64,000 nucleotides of DNA, taken from NCBI GenBank assembly GCA_017307955.1, contig JAFKFV010000020.1, positions 1-64,000 on the forward strand. Reading direction: 5' to 3'. Under the pieces are notes generated by a model, which searched no databases, was not told the origin of the DNA, and worked only from the letters and a program-made list of their open reading frames with translations. The position numbers and the translations under genes were made by a program. Below, piece after piece: positions 19,579 through 27,967 of the stretch (position 1 is the first letter of the stretch; every line of letters begins with the position of its first letter). The DNA is from Allobosea sp. (GTDB lineage Bacteria; Pseudomonadota; Alphaproteobacteria; Rhizobiales; Kaistiaceae).

Positions 19579-20508
19579 TCAGGCGGCCGCCGGCAGGCCG
19601 GTCTCGGGCAGGGCCGGCCGCGTCGCGAGCGCCCTTTCCATGACCGCGTCGAGCTCGGCCTTCTCGGCGGCGTCGAGCGCGAGGCGCGGCGGGCGGGTCA
19701 GGTCGGTGCCGCGGCCGAGATACTTCTCGCAATACTTGATCGCCTGCACGAGGTCCGGGCGGGCGTCGAGATGCAGGATCGGCATGAACCAGTCATAGAG
19801 CGGCATCGCCTCGGCATAGCGGCCGTCGCGCACGAGGCGGAACAGCGTCTCGCCCTCGCGCGGGAAGACGTTGGACATGCCCGACACCCAGCCGACGGCG
19901 CCGAGCGCGACGCATTCCAGCACCACGTCGTCGAGGCCGCAGAAGGGGATGAAGCGGTCGCCCGTCATGTTGCGCACATCGACGATGCGGCGCGTGTCGC
20001 CGGACGAATCCTTGAAGGCGACGATCGTGTCGATATCGGCGAGGCCGGCCAGCATGGCAGGCGTCACGTCCGTGCGGTAGCTCGGCGGGTTGTTGTAGAT
20101 CATGACCGGCGTGTCGGTGGCGCGCGCGATCGTCGTGAAATGATCGAGCGTCTCGCGCGGCTTCGCCGGATAGACCATGGCCGGCATCACCATGAGCCCG
20201 TTGACGCCGACGCGGGTCGCCTCGCGGGCATAGGTCGAACCGAGCGCGCTGGTATATTCGGCAAGGCCCGAGATCACCGGCACGCGGCCCCGCGCCGTGG
20301 CGGCCGCCATCTCGACCAGCGAGACCTTTTCGGCCTGCGACAGCGAGCAGTTCTCGCCGACCGTGCCGCAGATGATGAGGCCGGAGACGCCGTCGGCGAT
20401 CAGCGCCTCGATCACCTTGGCCGTCGCGTCGAGATCGACGGAGAAATCCGCGCGGAACTGGGTGGTCACCGCCGGAAAAACACCCTTCCAGCTCTCTCTC
20501 GGATTCAT
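19579..20508 (-). CDS. Dihydrodipicolinate synthase family protein, probable 1-pyrroline-4-hydroxy-2-carboxylate deaminase
   Basis: 309 residues, class I aldolase-like TIM barrel. The Schiff-base lysine is Lys166 in IVAFKDSSGD, and the catalytic tyrosine is Tyr138 in MIYNNPPSY. The GTVGENCSLSQAEK loop is that of the DapA superfamily. With a hydroxyproline epimerase and a D-amino-acid dehydrogenase directly downstream, the likely reaction is conversion of 1-pyrroline-4-hydroxy-2-carboxylate to 2-oxoglutarate semialdehyde. The ATG at 20508 follows GGAAGAG; the open frame extends 39 codons upstream without homology. The final semialdehyde dehydrogenase is not in the window. Confidence 0.85.
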   Translation of the reverse strand: MNPRESWKGVFPAVTTQFRADFSVDLDATAKVIEALIADGVSGLIICGTVGENCSLSQAEKVSLVEMAAATARGRVPVISGLAEYTSALGSTYAREATRVGVNGLMVMPAMVYPAKPRETLDHFTTIARATDTPVMIYNNPPSYRTDVTPAMLAGLADIDTIVAFKDSSGDTRRIVDVRNMTGDRFIPFCGLDDVVLECVALGAVGWVSGMSNVFPREGETLFRLVRDGRYAEAMPLYDWFMPILHLDARPDLVQAIKYCEKYLGRGTDLTRPPRLALDAAEKAELDAVMERALATRPALPETGLPAAA

Positions 20509-20604
20509 CGTCGCTCTTCCTCTGGCTTGATCGCGTCTTGTCGACAGTTTGTATTTATCCCATCGGCCGCCGTCCGGCAAGCCTCCGGAGCCCGGTCCCG
20601 ACAT

Positions 20605-20637
20605 GAAAAAACCCGCCGGGCGCAAGCTCCGGCGGGT
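20605..20637 (-). terminator. Rho-independent terminator of tal
   Basis: Read on the minus strand, a nine-base-pair GC stem (ACCCGCCGG / CCGGCGGGT) with a nine-base loop is followed by a run of T. It lies 29 bases past the tal stop codon. Confidence 0.85.
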
Positions 20638-20665
20638 CGGTCGCAGGGTCGGTGAATGGAGCGGC

Positions 20666-21634
20666 TCAGGCCGGGACGGCCTCGAGCTTCTTGGCGATCA
20701 TGCCGCGCAGCGTGCCGAGGTCCTTGGCGAACTGGCGGATGCCTTCGGCGAGCTTTTCGGTCGCCATCGCATCCTCGTTGAGATGCCAGCGGAACGCCTT
20801 CTCGTCGAGCTTCAGCAGCGGGCCGGCCTCGCCGGGATTGGTCGCGTCGAGCTTGCGGGTCAGCGTGCCCTCGTCGGCGGCGAGCTTCTCGAGCAGCGCC
20901 GGCGAAATGGTCAGGCGGTCGCAGCCGGCCAGCGCCTCGATCTCGCCGGTCGAGCGGAACGACGCGCCCATGACGACGGTGTTGATGCCGTGCGTCTTGT
21001 AATAGGCGTAGATCTGGCGGACCGAGAGGACGCCCGGATCCTCTTCCGGCTCGAAGGTCTTGCCCGTCGACTTGACGTACCAGTCGAGGATGCGGCCGAC
21101 GAAGGGCGAGATGAGGAAGACGCCGGCATCGGCGCAGGCGGCGGCCTGGGCCATCGAGAACAGCAGCGTCAGATTGCAGTCGATGCCTTCCTTCTGGAGG
21201 ACTTCCGCGGCGCGGATGCCTTCCCAGGTCGAGGCGAGCTTGATCAGGATGCGCTCGCGCGGGATGCCGAGCGCGGCATAGTCGGCGATGATCTCGCGGG
21301 CGCGGGCGAGCGAGGCCTCGGTGTCGAAGGAGAGGTCGGCATTGACCTCGGTCGAGACGCGGCCGGGGACGAGCTTCGAGACCTCGGCGCCGAACAGCAC
21401 CGGCAGCCGGTCGGCGACGGCGGCGGCGATCGCCTCCTTGCTGCCGCCCTTCTTGGCGCCCCAGGCGACGGCGCCGTCGATCACGTCCTTGTACTGCGGC
21501 AGCTCGGCTGCCTTGAGCACCAGCGAGGGATTGGTGGTGCAGTCGACCGGCCGGAAGGTCTTGATGGCCTCGAGGTCGCCCGTATCCGCGACCACCACCG
21601 TCATGGATTTCAGCTGGTCGAGTTTCGATGGCAT
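20666..21634 (-). CDS. tal: Transaldolase
   Basis: 322 residues, TalB-type (about 317 in E. coli). It transfers dihydroxyacetone between sedoheptulose-7-phosphate and glyceraldehyde-3-phosphate in the non-oxidative pentose phosphate pathway. The first signature is VDCTTNPSLVLKA; the Schiff-base lysine is Lys132 in ILIKLASTWEGIRAAE, as in E. coli TalB. A GGAGG stands at the right distance before the ATG, and a clear intrinsic terminator follows. It is monocistronic and divergent from the beta-mannosidase gene. Confidence 0.97.
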   Translation of the reverse strand: MPSKLDQLKSMTVVVADTGDLEAIKTFRPVDCTTNPSLVLKAAELPQYKDVIDGAVAWGAKKGGSKEAIAAAVADRLPVLFGAEVSKLVPGRVSTEVNADLSFDTEASLARAREIIADYAALGIPRERILIKLASTWEGIRAAEVLQKEGIDCNLTLLFSMAQAAACADAGVFLISPFVGRILDWYVKSTGKTFEPEEDPGVLSVRQIYAYYKTHGINTVVMGASFRSTGEIEALAGCDRLTISPALLEKLAADEGTLTRKLDATNPGEAGPLLKLDEKAFRWHLNEDAMATEKLAEGIRQFAKDLGTLRGMIAKKLEAVPA

Positions 21635-21835
21635 GGACGATCCTCCAGAATATCCGCGGCAGTGCGCCGCACAGGCCTATAACCCGGCATATGAGCACCT
21701 TGCCGGTCAAATGGAAGCCAAAAATACGACCGAACGGAAAACGGTTGCGTGACACTTTAGGGCCTGCTCCAGTCCGCGCTGCCCGCTCGCCCCGACAGCC
21801 CCGCGCATTTGCCATGCGCCGATAGGACAACAGCC

Positions 21836-24274
21836 ATGACACGTCTTTCGCTCGCCGGAACCTGGACGCTCGCCGACGCCGAGGGGGCGGTGATCGGCGA
21901 CTGCGCCATTCCCGGCGACATCCATTCGGCGCTCCTCGCCGCGGGCCGCATCCCCGATCCCATGGTCGGGCGCAACGAGGCCGCGGTGCAGTGGGTCGGC
22001 GAATCGGCCTTCACGATCGTCCGCCGCTTCGAGGTCGCGCCGGGCGCGCTCGCCGGCCGCTGGGCGGTGCTCGACCTTGAATTCGTCGACACCTTCGCCG
22101 AGGTGATTGTCAACGGGAAGAGCGTGGCGAAGCTCGAATCGAGCTTCATCCGCCACCGCATCGACGTGACCGGCCTCGTGGTCGAGGGCGCCAACGAGCT
22201 CGCGTTGCGCTTTTCGCCCGCCGGCGCCGAGGCCAGCCGCCGCGCGGCGCTGCAGCCCTTCCCGATCCCGTGGAGCGTCAACAACAACAAGGTCCCCGAC
22301 CTCAACATGATCCGCAAGGCGCAGAGCCATGGCGGCTGGGACTGGGGACCCTGCCTGATGGTGATGGGCGTCTATGCCGAGCCGGTCCTCCATCTTTTCG
22401 AGACGGCCCGCATCGAGAGCGTCCAGATCCGCCAGCATCACGGCGCAAAGGGTCATGTGCGGGCCACCGCCGAGATCGAACTGGCCGCGCCTGCTGGAAC
22501 CGGCGCGGCGATCCCGGTGACCTTCGACCTCGCCGGCAAGACGGTCAGCGGCGAGGCGCGCGTTTCGGGCGGCTCGGGCCGACTGTCGCTCGATCTCGAT
22601 ATCGGCGCGCCCGATCTCTGGTGGCCTTCCGGCCATGGCGCGCAGCCGCTCTACGACGCGACCGTCTCGATCCCCGGCGACAGCGTCACGCGCCGCGTCG
22701 GCTTCCGCACGCTCGAGGTGGTGACCGAGAAGGACGAGGCCGGCGCCTCGATGATCTTCCGCGTCAACGGCGTCGACATCTTCGCCAAGGGCGCCAACTG
22801 GATCCCGGCCGACGCGCTGCCGTCCAAGATCACGCGCGAGCGCGTCGCGGCGCTGCTCACCGCCGCCGTCGAAGCCAATATGAACATGGTCCGCGTCTGG
22901 GGCGGCGGCTTCTACGAGTTCGACGCCTTCTACGATCTCTGCGACGAGCTCGGCCTCATGGTCTGGCAGGACATGATGTTCTCCTGCTCGCAATATCCCT
23001 CGACGCCCGAGTTCCTGGAGCAGGTCGATGCGGAGCTGCGCTACCAGATCAGGCGCCTCTCCAGCCGGCCCTCGATCGCGCTCTGGTGCGGCGACAACGA
23101 GGTCGTCGGCTCGCTGACCTGGTACGAGCTGTCGCGCAACAACCGCGACCGCTATCTCGTCAATTACGACCGCCTCAACCGCGTCATCGACCGCGCGGTG
23201 ATCGAGACCGATCCCGGCCGTCGCTTCTGGCCGTCGTCACCCTGCAAGGGCGAACTCGACTATGGCGACGCCTGGCATGACGACGGCTCGGGCGACATGC
23301 ATTTCTGGGATGTCTGGCACTCGAACAAGAATTTCGAGCACTATTACACCGTGAAGCCGCGCTTCTGCTCGGAGTTCGGCTTCCAGTCCTTCCCGTCCAT
23401 GACCAGCATCCGCGCCTTCGCCAAGGAAGACGAGTGGAACCCGACCCATCCGGTGATGGAGTTCCACCAGCGCGACCTCGCCGGCAATTCGCGCATCATC
23501 GACACCATGGCGCGCTATTTCCGCGTGCCCTCCGGCTTCGAGCAGTTCGTGTTCCTGTCGCAACTGCAGCAGGCGCTCGCCATCGAGACTGCCGTCCGCT
23601 ACTGGCGCAGCCTGAAGCCGCATTCCATGGGCGCGCTGTACTGGCAGCTCAACGATGTCTGGCCGGCGGTGTCGTGGTCGTCGATCGACCATTCGCTGGC
23701 CTGGAAGACGCTGCACTATCACGCGAAGCGCTTCTTCGCACCGGTGGCGCTCGCCGCCCGCATCCTCGATGGCAAGCTGCAGCTCCGCGCCGTCAACGAT
23801 CGTCATCACGACGTCCGGCTCGGCGTCCGCATCCGGACGCTGGATCTTTCCGGCGTGCTGCTCGGCGAGCGCATCGCGGAAGCGCATCTGCCGCCGGACC
23901 GCGCGGTGGATGTCGTCGCGGTCGATGCGCCGCGCGCGGATGACCGCTTCCATGTCATCGATGCGCTCGTCGACGGCGTCGCCGATCCGTCGCTGCAGGT
24001 GGTGGTGTTCCCCGATCTGCCGAAGCGCATCGACCTGCCGGCCGCGACCATCTCGGTTGCCGCTGCCGGGGAAGGACGCTTCACGCTCTCATCCGACGCG
24101 CCGGCCTTCTTCGTGCGCCCCGAGGCGGCCGCTCATCCGGGCCATTTCGACGATGCAAGCTTCCTGCTCCTGCCCGGCGAGCCGCGCACCGTCACCTTCA
24201 AGCCGGAGGCGGGCGTCGCGATGCCCGGCGTCGAGGACATCGCCGTCCAGCATCTCGCCGAGACCTGGCGCTGA
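21836..24274 (+). CDS. Beta-mannosidase-type glycoside hydrolase, family 2
   Basis: 812 residues with the GH2 order: sugar-binding jelly-roll (about 1-175), immunoglobulin-like domain, TIM barrel from about residue 300, and C-terminal Ig-like domains. HGGWDWGPCL and DLWWPSGHGAQPLY are typical of beta-mannosidases (EC 3.2.1.25). The acid/base is Glu422 in WCGDNEV, and the nucleophile is Glu513 in FCSEFGFQSF. No signal peptide is seen, so it should act in the cytoplasm on imported mannosides. The ATG at 21836 follows AGGA. The stop codon lies inside the first unit of a 14-base tandem repeat. Confidence 0.92.
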   Translation: MTRLSLAGTWTLADAEGAVIGDCAIPGDIHSALLAAGRIPDPMVGRNEAAVQWVGESAFTIVRRFEVAPGALAGRWAVLDLEFVDTFAEVIVNGKSVAKLESSFIRHRIDVTGLVVEGANELALRFSPAGAEASRRAALQPFPIPWSVNNNKVPDLNMIRKAQSHGGWDWGPCLMVMGVYAEPVLHLFETARIESVQIRQHHGAKGHVRATAEIELAAPAGTGAAIPVTFDLAGKTVSGEARVSGGSGRLSLDLDIGAPDLWWPSGHGAQPLYDATVSIPGDSVTRRVGFRTLEVVTEKDEAGASMIFRVNGVDIFAKGANWIPADALPSKITRERVAALLTAAVEANMNMVRVWGGGFYEFDAFYDLCDELGLMVWQDMMFSCSQYPSTPEFLEQVDAELRYQIRRLSSRPSIALWCGDNEVVGSLTWYELSRNNRDRYLVNYDRLNRVIDRAVIETDPGRRFWPSSPCKGELDYGDAWHDDGSGDMHFWDVWHSNKNFEHYYTVKPRFCSEFGFQSFPSMTSIRAFAKEDEWNPTHPVMEFHQRDLAGNSRIIDTMARYFRVPSGFEQFVFLSQLQQALAIETAVRYWRSLKPHSMGALYWQLNDVWPAVSWSSIDHSLAWKTLHYHAKRFFAPVALAARILDGKLQLRAVNDRHHDVRLGVRIRTLDLSGVLLGERIAEAHLPPDRAVDVVAVDAPRADDRFHVIDALVDGVADPSLQVVVFPDLPKRIDLPAATISVAAAGEGRFTLSSDAPAFFVRPEAAAHPGHFDDASFLLLPGEPRTVTFKPEAGVAMPGVEDIAVQHLAETWR

Positions 24275-24345
24275 AGACCTGGCGCTGAGGACGTGGCGCT
24301 CAGGACTTGGCGCTCAGGACTTGGCGCTGACGGGTCGGCGCTGGG
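24262..24345 (+). repeat. Six-unit 14-bp tandem repeat spanning a stop codon
   Basis: Units of consensus GAC(C/G/T)TGGCGCT(G/C)A(G/A) start at 24262, 24276, 24290, 24304 and 24318, with a degenerate sixth at 24332. The first unit encodes the last residues and the TGA of the beta-mannosidase gene, so the array seems to have grown from the gene's 3' end by slippage. Confidence 0.85.
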
Positions 24346-24357
24346 CCCAGACATGAC

Positions 24358-24385
24358 GAAGGCCGCGGCGGGTGCCGCGGCCTTC
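24358..24385. terminator. Perfect 12-bp GC hairpin between convergent genes
   Basis: GAAGGCCGCGGC and its exact complement flank a four-base loop. It sits between the ends of the beta-mannosidase gene (plus) and the PRC-barrel gene (minus), where a shared bidirectional terminator is expected. No long T run follows on either strand, so termination strength is uncertain. Confidence 0.65.
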
Positions 24386-24403
24386 TCAAAGATCGGATGA
24401 GGC

Positions 24404-24799
24404 TCAGACCATCCAGTAGGGCGGCAGGCCGTAATAGTCGTGCACGCCGCGCTCGTAGTCGCGGTCGCCCCAGCGCGGCTCGTCGGTGTCGTCATAGACG
24501 GGGCCGCCTTCCAGCTGCTCGCGCGTCAGGTTGACGACATAGCCGCCGAGCTCGACATCATATTTCAGCGCGTTCCAGGGCAGCGGATGATATTTCTCGC
24601 CGATGCCGAGAAAGCCGCCGAACGACATGATCGCATAGGCGACGCGGCCGGAGACCTTGTCGATCATCACGTCATGCACGTCGCCGAGCCGTTCGCCGGC
24701 GCCGTTGTAGACGGCCGTCCCGTCGACCTTGTCGCCGGAAATGAGCGGGTTGATCGGGCGGCTGTCGGTGGTGGAGCCGATGTCATTGACCAAGCTCAT
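24404..24799 (-). CDS. PRC-barrel domain protein
   Basis: 131 residues. The PRC-barrel is clear in residues 22-95, with GTAVYNGAGERLGDVHDVMIDK, then VAYAIMSFGGFLGIGEKYHPLPW. PRC-barrels are small beta domains found in photosynthetic reaction-centre H subunits, RimM and stress-related bacterial proteins. The tail is Asp/Tyr-rich (residues 100-131). An ideal GGAGG precedes the ATG at 24799; the open frame goes twelve codons further. Free-standing forms like this are often stress-induced in Hyphomicrobiales, but the target is unknown. Confidence 0.88.
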   Translation of the reverse strand: MSLVNDIGSTTDSRPINPLISGDKVDGTAVYNGAGERLGDVHDVMIDKVSGRVAYAIMSFGGFLGIGEKYHPLPWNALKYDVELGGYVVNLTREQLEGGPVYDDTDEPRWGDRDYERGVHDYYGLPPYWMV

Positions 24800-24862
24800 G
24801 GTGATCCTCCATCGCTGCTTCAGATGCAGGGTCAACGTGAGCCGCCGGGGATCGTTCCTCGA

Positions 24863-25501
24863 TCAGCCCCGGCTGGGACGGCGCACGACCCGCACCTTGC
24901 CGCTGCTGCCGCCGCCGCAGAAGAAGCGCTCGCCGCCATCGGATTCGAGCCCCGAAACCGTCAGCCCCTCCGGCATCTCCAGCGTCTCGAGCACGGCGCC
25001 GCTCTCGGGATCGATGCGGCGCAGTTCGCTTGCCTCGTCCTCCCAGGTCGCGTGCCAGAACTCGTCGCCGACGAAGCTGACGCCGGTCACGAAGCGATCC
25101 GAGCGGATCGTGCGGCGGATATCGCCGGTTTCCGGGTCGATCTCGTGGATGCAGCGCTCCCGATATTGGCCGACATAGAGCGCCCCCTCGGCATAGGCGA
25201 GGCCGCTGTCGCCGCCCTTGCCGGGCGCCGGGATGGTGGCGACCAGCGCGCCCGTGGCCGGATCGATGCGGCGGATGACGTCGCCGGCGATCTGGTAGAT
25301 GTGGCGCCCGTCGAAGGCGGTGCCGGCATGGGCGGCAACGTCGATGGCGCCCACCACCGCGCCGCTTTCCGGATCGAGCGCCGCGAGCCGTTCGCCGGCG
25401 GCGAACCAGACGCGTTCGCCGTCAAAGGTCACGCCGCCGATGCTGGGCGCGTCCTCGAATGGGCCATATTCCCGCAGCAGCTCGGCCTTCGCCCGTTTCA
25501 T
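24863..25501 (-). CDS. Beta-propeller (YVTN/glutamine-cyclotransferase-like) protein
   Basis: 212 residues made of about five repeats of a four-strand blade pattern, such as RLAALDPESGAVVGAI, VIRRIDPATGALVATI, CIHEIDPETGDIRRTI and ELRRIDPESGAVLETL. The I/L-DP-E/A-TG core is typical of YVTN-type and quinoprotein-like propellers; glutamine-cyclotransferase-type proteins share it. It has no signal peptide and probably acts in the cytoplasm as a binding scaffold. Ligand and function are not evident. Confidence 0.7.
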   Translation of the reverse strand: MKRAKAELLREYGPFEDAPSIGGVTFDGERVWFAAGERLAALDPESGAVVGAIDVAAHAGTAFDGRHIYQIAGDVIRRIDPATGALVATIPAPGKGGDSGLAYAEGALYVGQYRERCIHEIDPETGDIRRTIRSDRFVTGVSFVGDEFWHATWEDEASELRRIDPESGAVLETLEMPEGLTVSGLESDGGERFFCGGGSSGKVRVVRRPSRG

Positions 25502-25534
25502 GGCGGCGTCTCCCCTCGATCCGGTCGGCCTATC

Positions 25535-26758
25535 CTAGCCGCCGGGGGCAGGGCCGGGGAGTAACAAGCTTGTCGGGAAGCCGGGGACCGGCGGCGCCAT
25601 CCAGCGCCGCGCCGGCCCGCGCCCGACGCCCTGGATCGCCCCGGTCTGGGCCAGCGCCTCAAGCGCCCGCTGCACGCTGCGCGGGCTTGTGCCGAGCGCC
25701 ATAGCGAGCGCCGAACTCGACCAGGCTTCGCCATCGGAGAGCAGGGCGAGCACGGCCGCGTGCGGCGCATCGAAGGGCGGCGCCAGCCTATAGACGGCCG
25801 TCCCCTCCGGCACCGACAGCCTGTATCCCGCCTCGGTCGCGACGATGTCGGCGAGCGGCGCCAAGGCCTCGCGCAGCCGCCCGATCTCGACCCGTAGCCG
25901 GGCGCGGTGCGACTCGTCCGCTTCACGGCCGCGAAAGGCCCGGCGGATCAGCGCCGCGCGGGCAACGTCGTCCGGCCAGGCGGCCGCGAGCCCGCCGAGC
26001 AGCGCGAAGAGCACGGGCCGGGTGCCGAGCGGAACCTGCCGCTCGGCGACGCGCGCAATATGCCGGCAGCCATCCACCACCAGCGCCGGCGCCGCGAACA
26101 GCGCCTCGACCTCGGCGAGCGTCAGCAGCCGACCACCGTCCCTCTCGACCAGCCGCGCGGCCGGGGCCTCGAGCATGGCGGCGGCGGCGGCGATTTCCGC
26201 CGCGAGCGCCGGAATCCCGGCCCGCCGCGCGGCCGTATCGGCCCGTTCGAGCGCCGCCCGCGCCGCTCCGGTATCGATGCGGCGGATGGCGAGACCGGCT
26301 TCGGCCAGCGCTTCGGATGCGAGCGTCGCCGGCGGCAGGGCATGCGCCGGCGCGCCCGCATCGAGCAGGGCCGCGGCCTCGGAGAGCCGCCCGAGCAGGA
26401 TCGCCCGCCGCGCCGCCAGGATGCGGGCATGCCGGGCATTGGCATGATCGCCCCGCGCCTCCAGAACCGCGCGGGCCTCGTCGAGCGTCTTCTCCGGGAA
26501 GCCGAGGTCTCGCGAAACCAGAGCGATCTCGGCTTCGGCGACGACGCAGCGCGCCCGCGCCACTGCCTCGCGCGGCCCGAAGCCGCGCCGCGCCCGCTGC
26601 AGCAGCGCCCTTGCGCGCGCGAAATCGCCGAGTTGCGCCATCGCGATGCCGCGCAGCGCCAGCGCCGGCGCATCCTCGCGCAGCGCTACCCGGTTGAACG
26701 CGCCGAGCGGATCGCCATGGGCGAGCGCCAGCGCGGCGGCGTTGATCAGCGAGTCCAT
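25535..26758 (-). CDS. Winged-helix transcriptional regulator with helical repeat domain
   Basis: 407 residues from the ATG at 26758. Residues 1-230 are Ala/Arg-rich helical repeats, TPR-like. Residues 280-335 resemble an OmpR/SARP-type winged helix, with ESHRARLRVEIGRLREAL followed by TEAGYRLSVP. A second helix-turn-helix is at about 345-400 (SSALAMALGTSPRSVQRALEAL). It probably binds DNA and controls the divergent genes for the small membrane protein and the DUF899 protein; this pairing is my inference from position. The frame remains open 35 codons upstream without recognisable sequence. Confidence 0.75.
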   Translation of the reverse strand: MDSLINAAALALAHGDPLGAFNRVALREDAPALALRGIAMAQLGDFARARALLQRARRGFGPREAVARARCVVAEAEIALVSRDLGFPEKTLDEARAVLEARGDHANARHARILAARRAILLGRLSEAAALLDAGAPAHALPPATLASEALAEAGLAIRRIDTGAARAALERADTAARRAGIPALAAEIAAAAAMLEAPAARLVERDGGRLLTLAEVEALFAAPALVVDGCRHIARVAERQVPLGTRPVLFALLGGLAAAWPDDVARAALIRRAFRGREADESHRARLRVEIGRLREALAPLADIVATEAGYRLSVPEGTAVYRLAPPFDAPHAAVLALLSDGEAWSSSALAMALGTSPRSVQRALEALAQTGAIQGVGRGPARRWMAPPVPGFPTSLLLPGPAPGG

Positions 26759-26863
26759 CTCGATCGCGCCAGAATTGTCACTCCCGCTCCGGCCCGTCCC
26801 GCGGCGAGGATCGCATCGCGGTCCAGCCGGGCCGCAATCGCAGCATGGGATGGATGGCAGCAA

Positions 26864-27115
26864 ATGGCCAGCAGCGCCTGGAATGCATCGTCGGCGGCGT
26901 CGCCGTCATGGCCGGAGAGGGTCGCCGGGGGCCTCGCGCTCGCCGCGACGCCGCTCTTCGCGGTCATGGCGGCGGCGAGCTTCGCCGGGGAGAGCGGCAC
27001 GGTGCTCTGCGGGTCGATGCCGGAAACGATCCTGCCCGGCGGCATGGGGCTCATGTACGCGCTCATGAGCCTCGTCCATGCCGGAGCCTGGCTCCGCCGC
27101 TTCGCCCGCGCCTGA
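26864..27115 (+). CDS. Small membrane protein
   Basis: 83 residues with two hydrophobic segments (about 22-40 and 60-77) separated by a short loop containing a Cys. It lies between the divergent regulator and the DUF899 gene and reads in the same direction as the latter, 29 bases upstream. The longer open frame in this phase is the antisense shadow of the regulator gene; this ATG is the first one beyond that gene's start. No family recognised. Coding potential is supported by the clean membrane pattern and by position only. Confidence 0.5.
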   Translation: MASSAWNASSAASPSWPERVAGGLALAATPLFAVMAAASFAGESGTVLCGSMPETILPGGMGLMYALMSLVHAGAWLRRFARA

Positions 27116-27144
27116 AATCCTGAATTCGATCAAGGAGAAGAAAG

Positions 27145-27843
27145 ATGCAGAGCACGATCGTCGCGCATGACGACTGGCTGAAGGCTCGGCTGGAACTGCT
27201 GGCCGCCGAGAAGGAATTCACCCGCCAGCGCGAAGTGCTGACGAAGAAGCGCATGGCGATGCCCTGGGAGCCGGTGACGAAGGATTATCGCTTCCTCGGG
27301 CCGAACGGTCGCATGTCGCTGTCCGACCTCTTCGACGGCCATTCGCAGCTCATCGTCTACCACTTCATGTTCGGGCCCGACTGGCAGGAGGGCTGCAAGT
27401 CCTGCTCCTTCTGGGCCGACAATTTCGACCATATCCCGATCCATCTCGCCCATCGCGACGTCGCCTTCACGGCGGTCTCGCGGGCGCCGCTGGAACGGAT
27501 CGAGGCCTACAAGGCGCGCTTCGGCTGGACCTTCCCGTGGGTGCAGGCCGAGGGAAGCGAGTTCAATTTCGATCATCAGGCGGCCTTCACGCCGGAGGAA
27601 CTCGCCGCCGGCCGCGCCTATTACAACTACGAGATGCGCCGCGTCGGCGCCTCGGACATCGTCGGCATCAGCGTCTTCGCCAGGGACGAGGCGGGCGCCG
27701 TCTACCACACCTATTCCTGCTACAGCCGGGGCGTGGAGATGCTCAACGGCGCCTATCACTATCTCGACCTCGTCCCCAAGGGCCGTAACGAGGAAGGCCT
27801 CGAATTCCCGCAATCCTGGGTGCGCCGGCGGGATCAGTACTGA
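27145..27843 (+). CDS. DUF899 family thioredoxin-like protein
   Basis: 232 residues, full length for DUF899. The family core is present: YRFLGPNGRMSLSDLFDG, LIVYHFMFGPDWQEGCKSCSFWAD, and the C-terminal GVEMLNGAYHYLDLVPKGR. Cys84 and Cys87 form a CxxC at the place of the thioredoxin/peroxiredoxin active site. The family is predicted to be a thiol-disulphide or peroxide-type enzyme, but the substrate is unknown. A strong AAGGAGA lies nine bases before the ATG. It follows the small membrane protein gene. Confidence 0.9.
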   Translation: MQSTIVAHDDWLKARLELLAAEKEFTRQREVLTKKRMAMPWEPVTKDYRFLGPNGRMSLSDLFDGHSQLIVYHFMFGPDWQEGCKSCSFWADNFDHIPIHLAHRDVAFTAVSRAPLERIEAYKARFGWTFPWVQAEGSEFNFDHQAAFTPEELAAGRAYYNYEMRRVGASDIVGISVFARDEAGAVYHTYSCYSRGVEMLNGAYHYLDLVPKGRNEEGLEFPQSWVRRRDQY

Positions 27844-27876
27844 GGGTGATGCTGCGAGCGCAGCACCCCTCCACGC

Positions 27877-27913
27877 GTCATGGCCGGGCTCGTCCCGGCC
27901 ATCCATGTTTTTT
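27877..27913 (+). repeat. Rhizobial-type palindromic repeat doubling as terminator
   Basis: ATGGCCGGG and CCCGGCCAT form a nine-base stem around a five-base loop (27880-27902), followed by a six-T run. The sequence GTCATGGCCGGGCTCGTCCC is a common intergenic repeat in Hyphomicrobiales genomes. Here it lies 33 bases past the DUF899 stop and probably ends that transcript. Confidence 0.75.
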
Positions 27914-27967
27914 CTCGCGCCCGAAGGGGCGTTGTGCGTCCCTCGAGGACGAACGCGTTCCGAAACC

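Noticed and set aside
24262..24345. Possible CRISPR-like array
   Set aside because: Units are only 14 bases, directly adjacent with no spacers. It is a simple tandem repeat.
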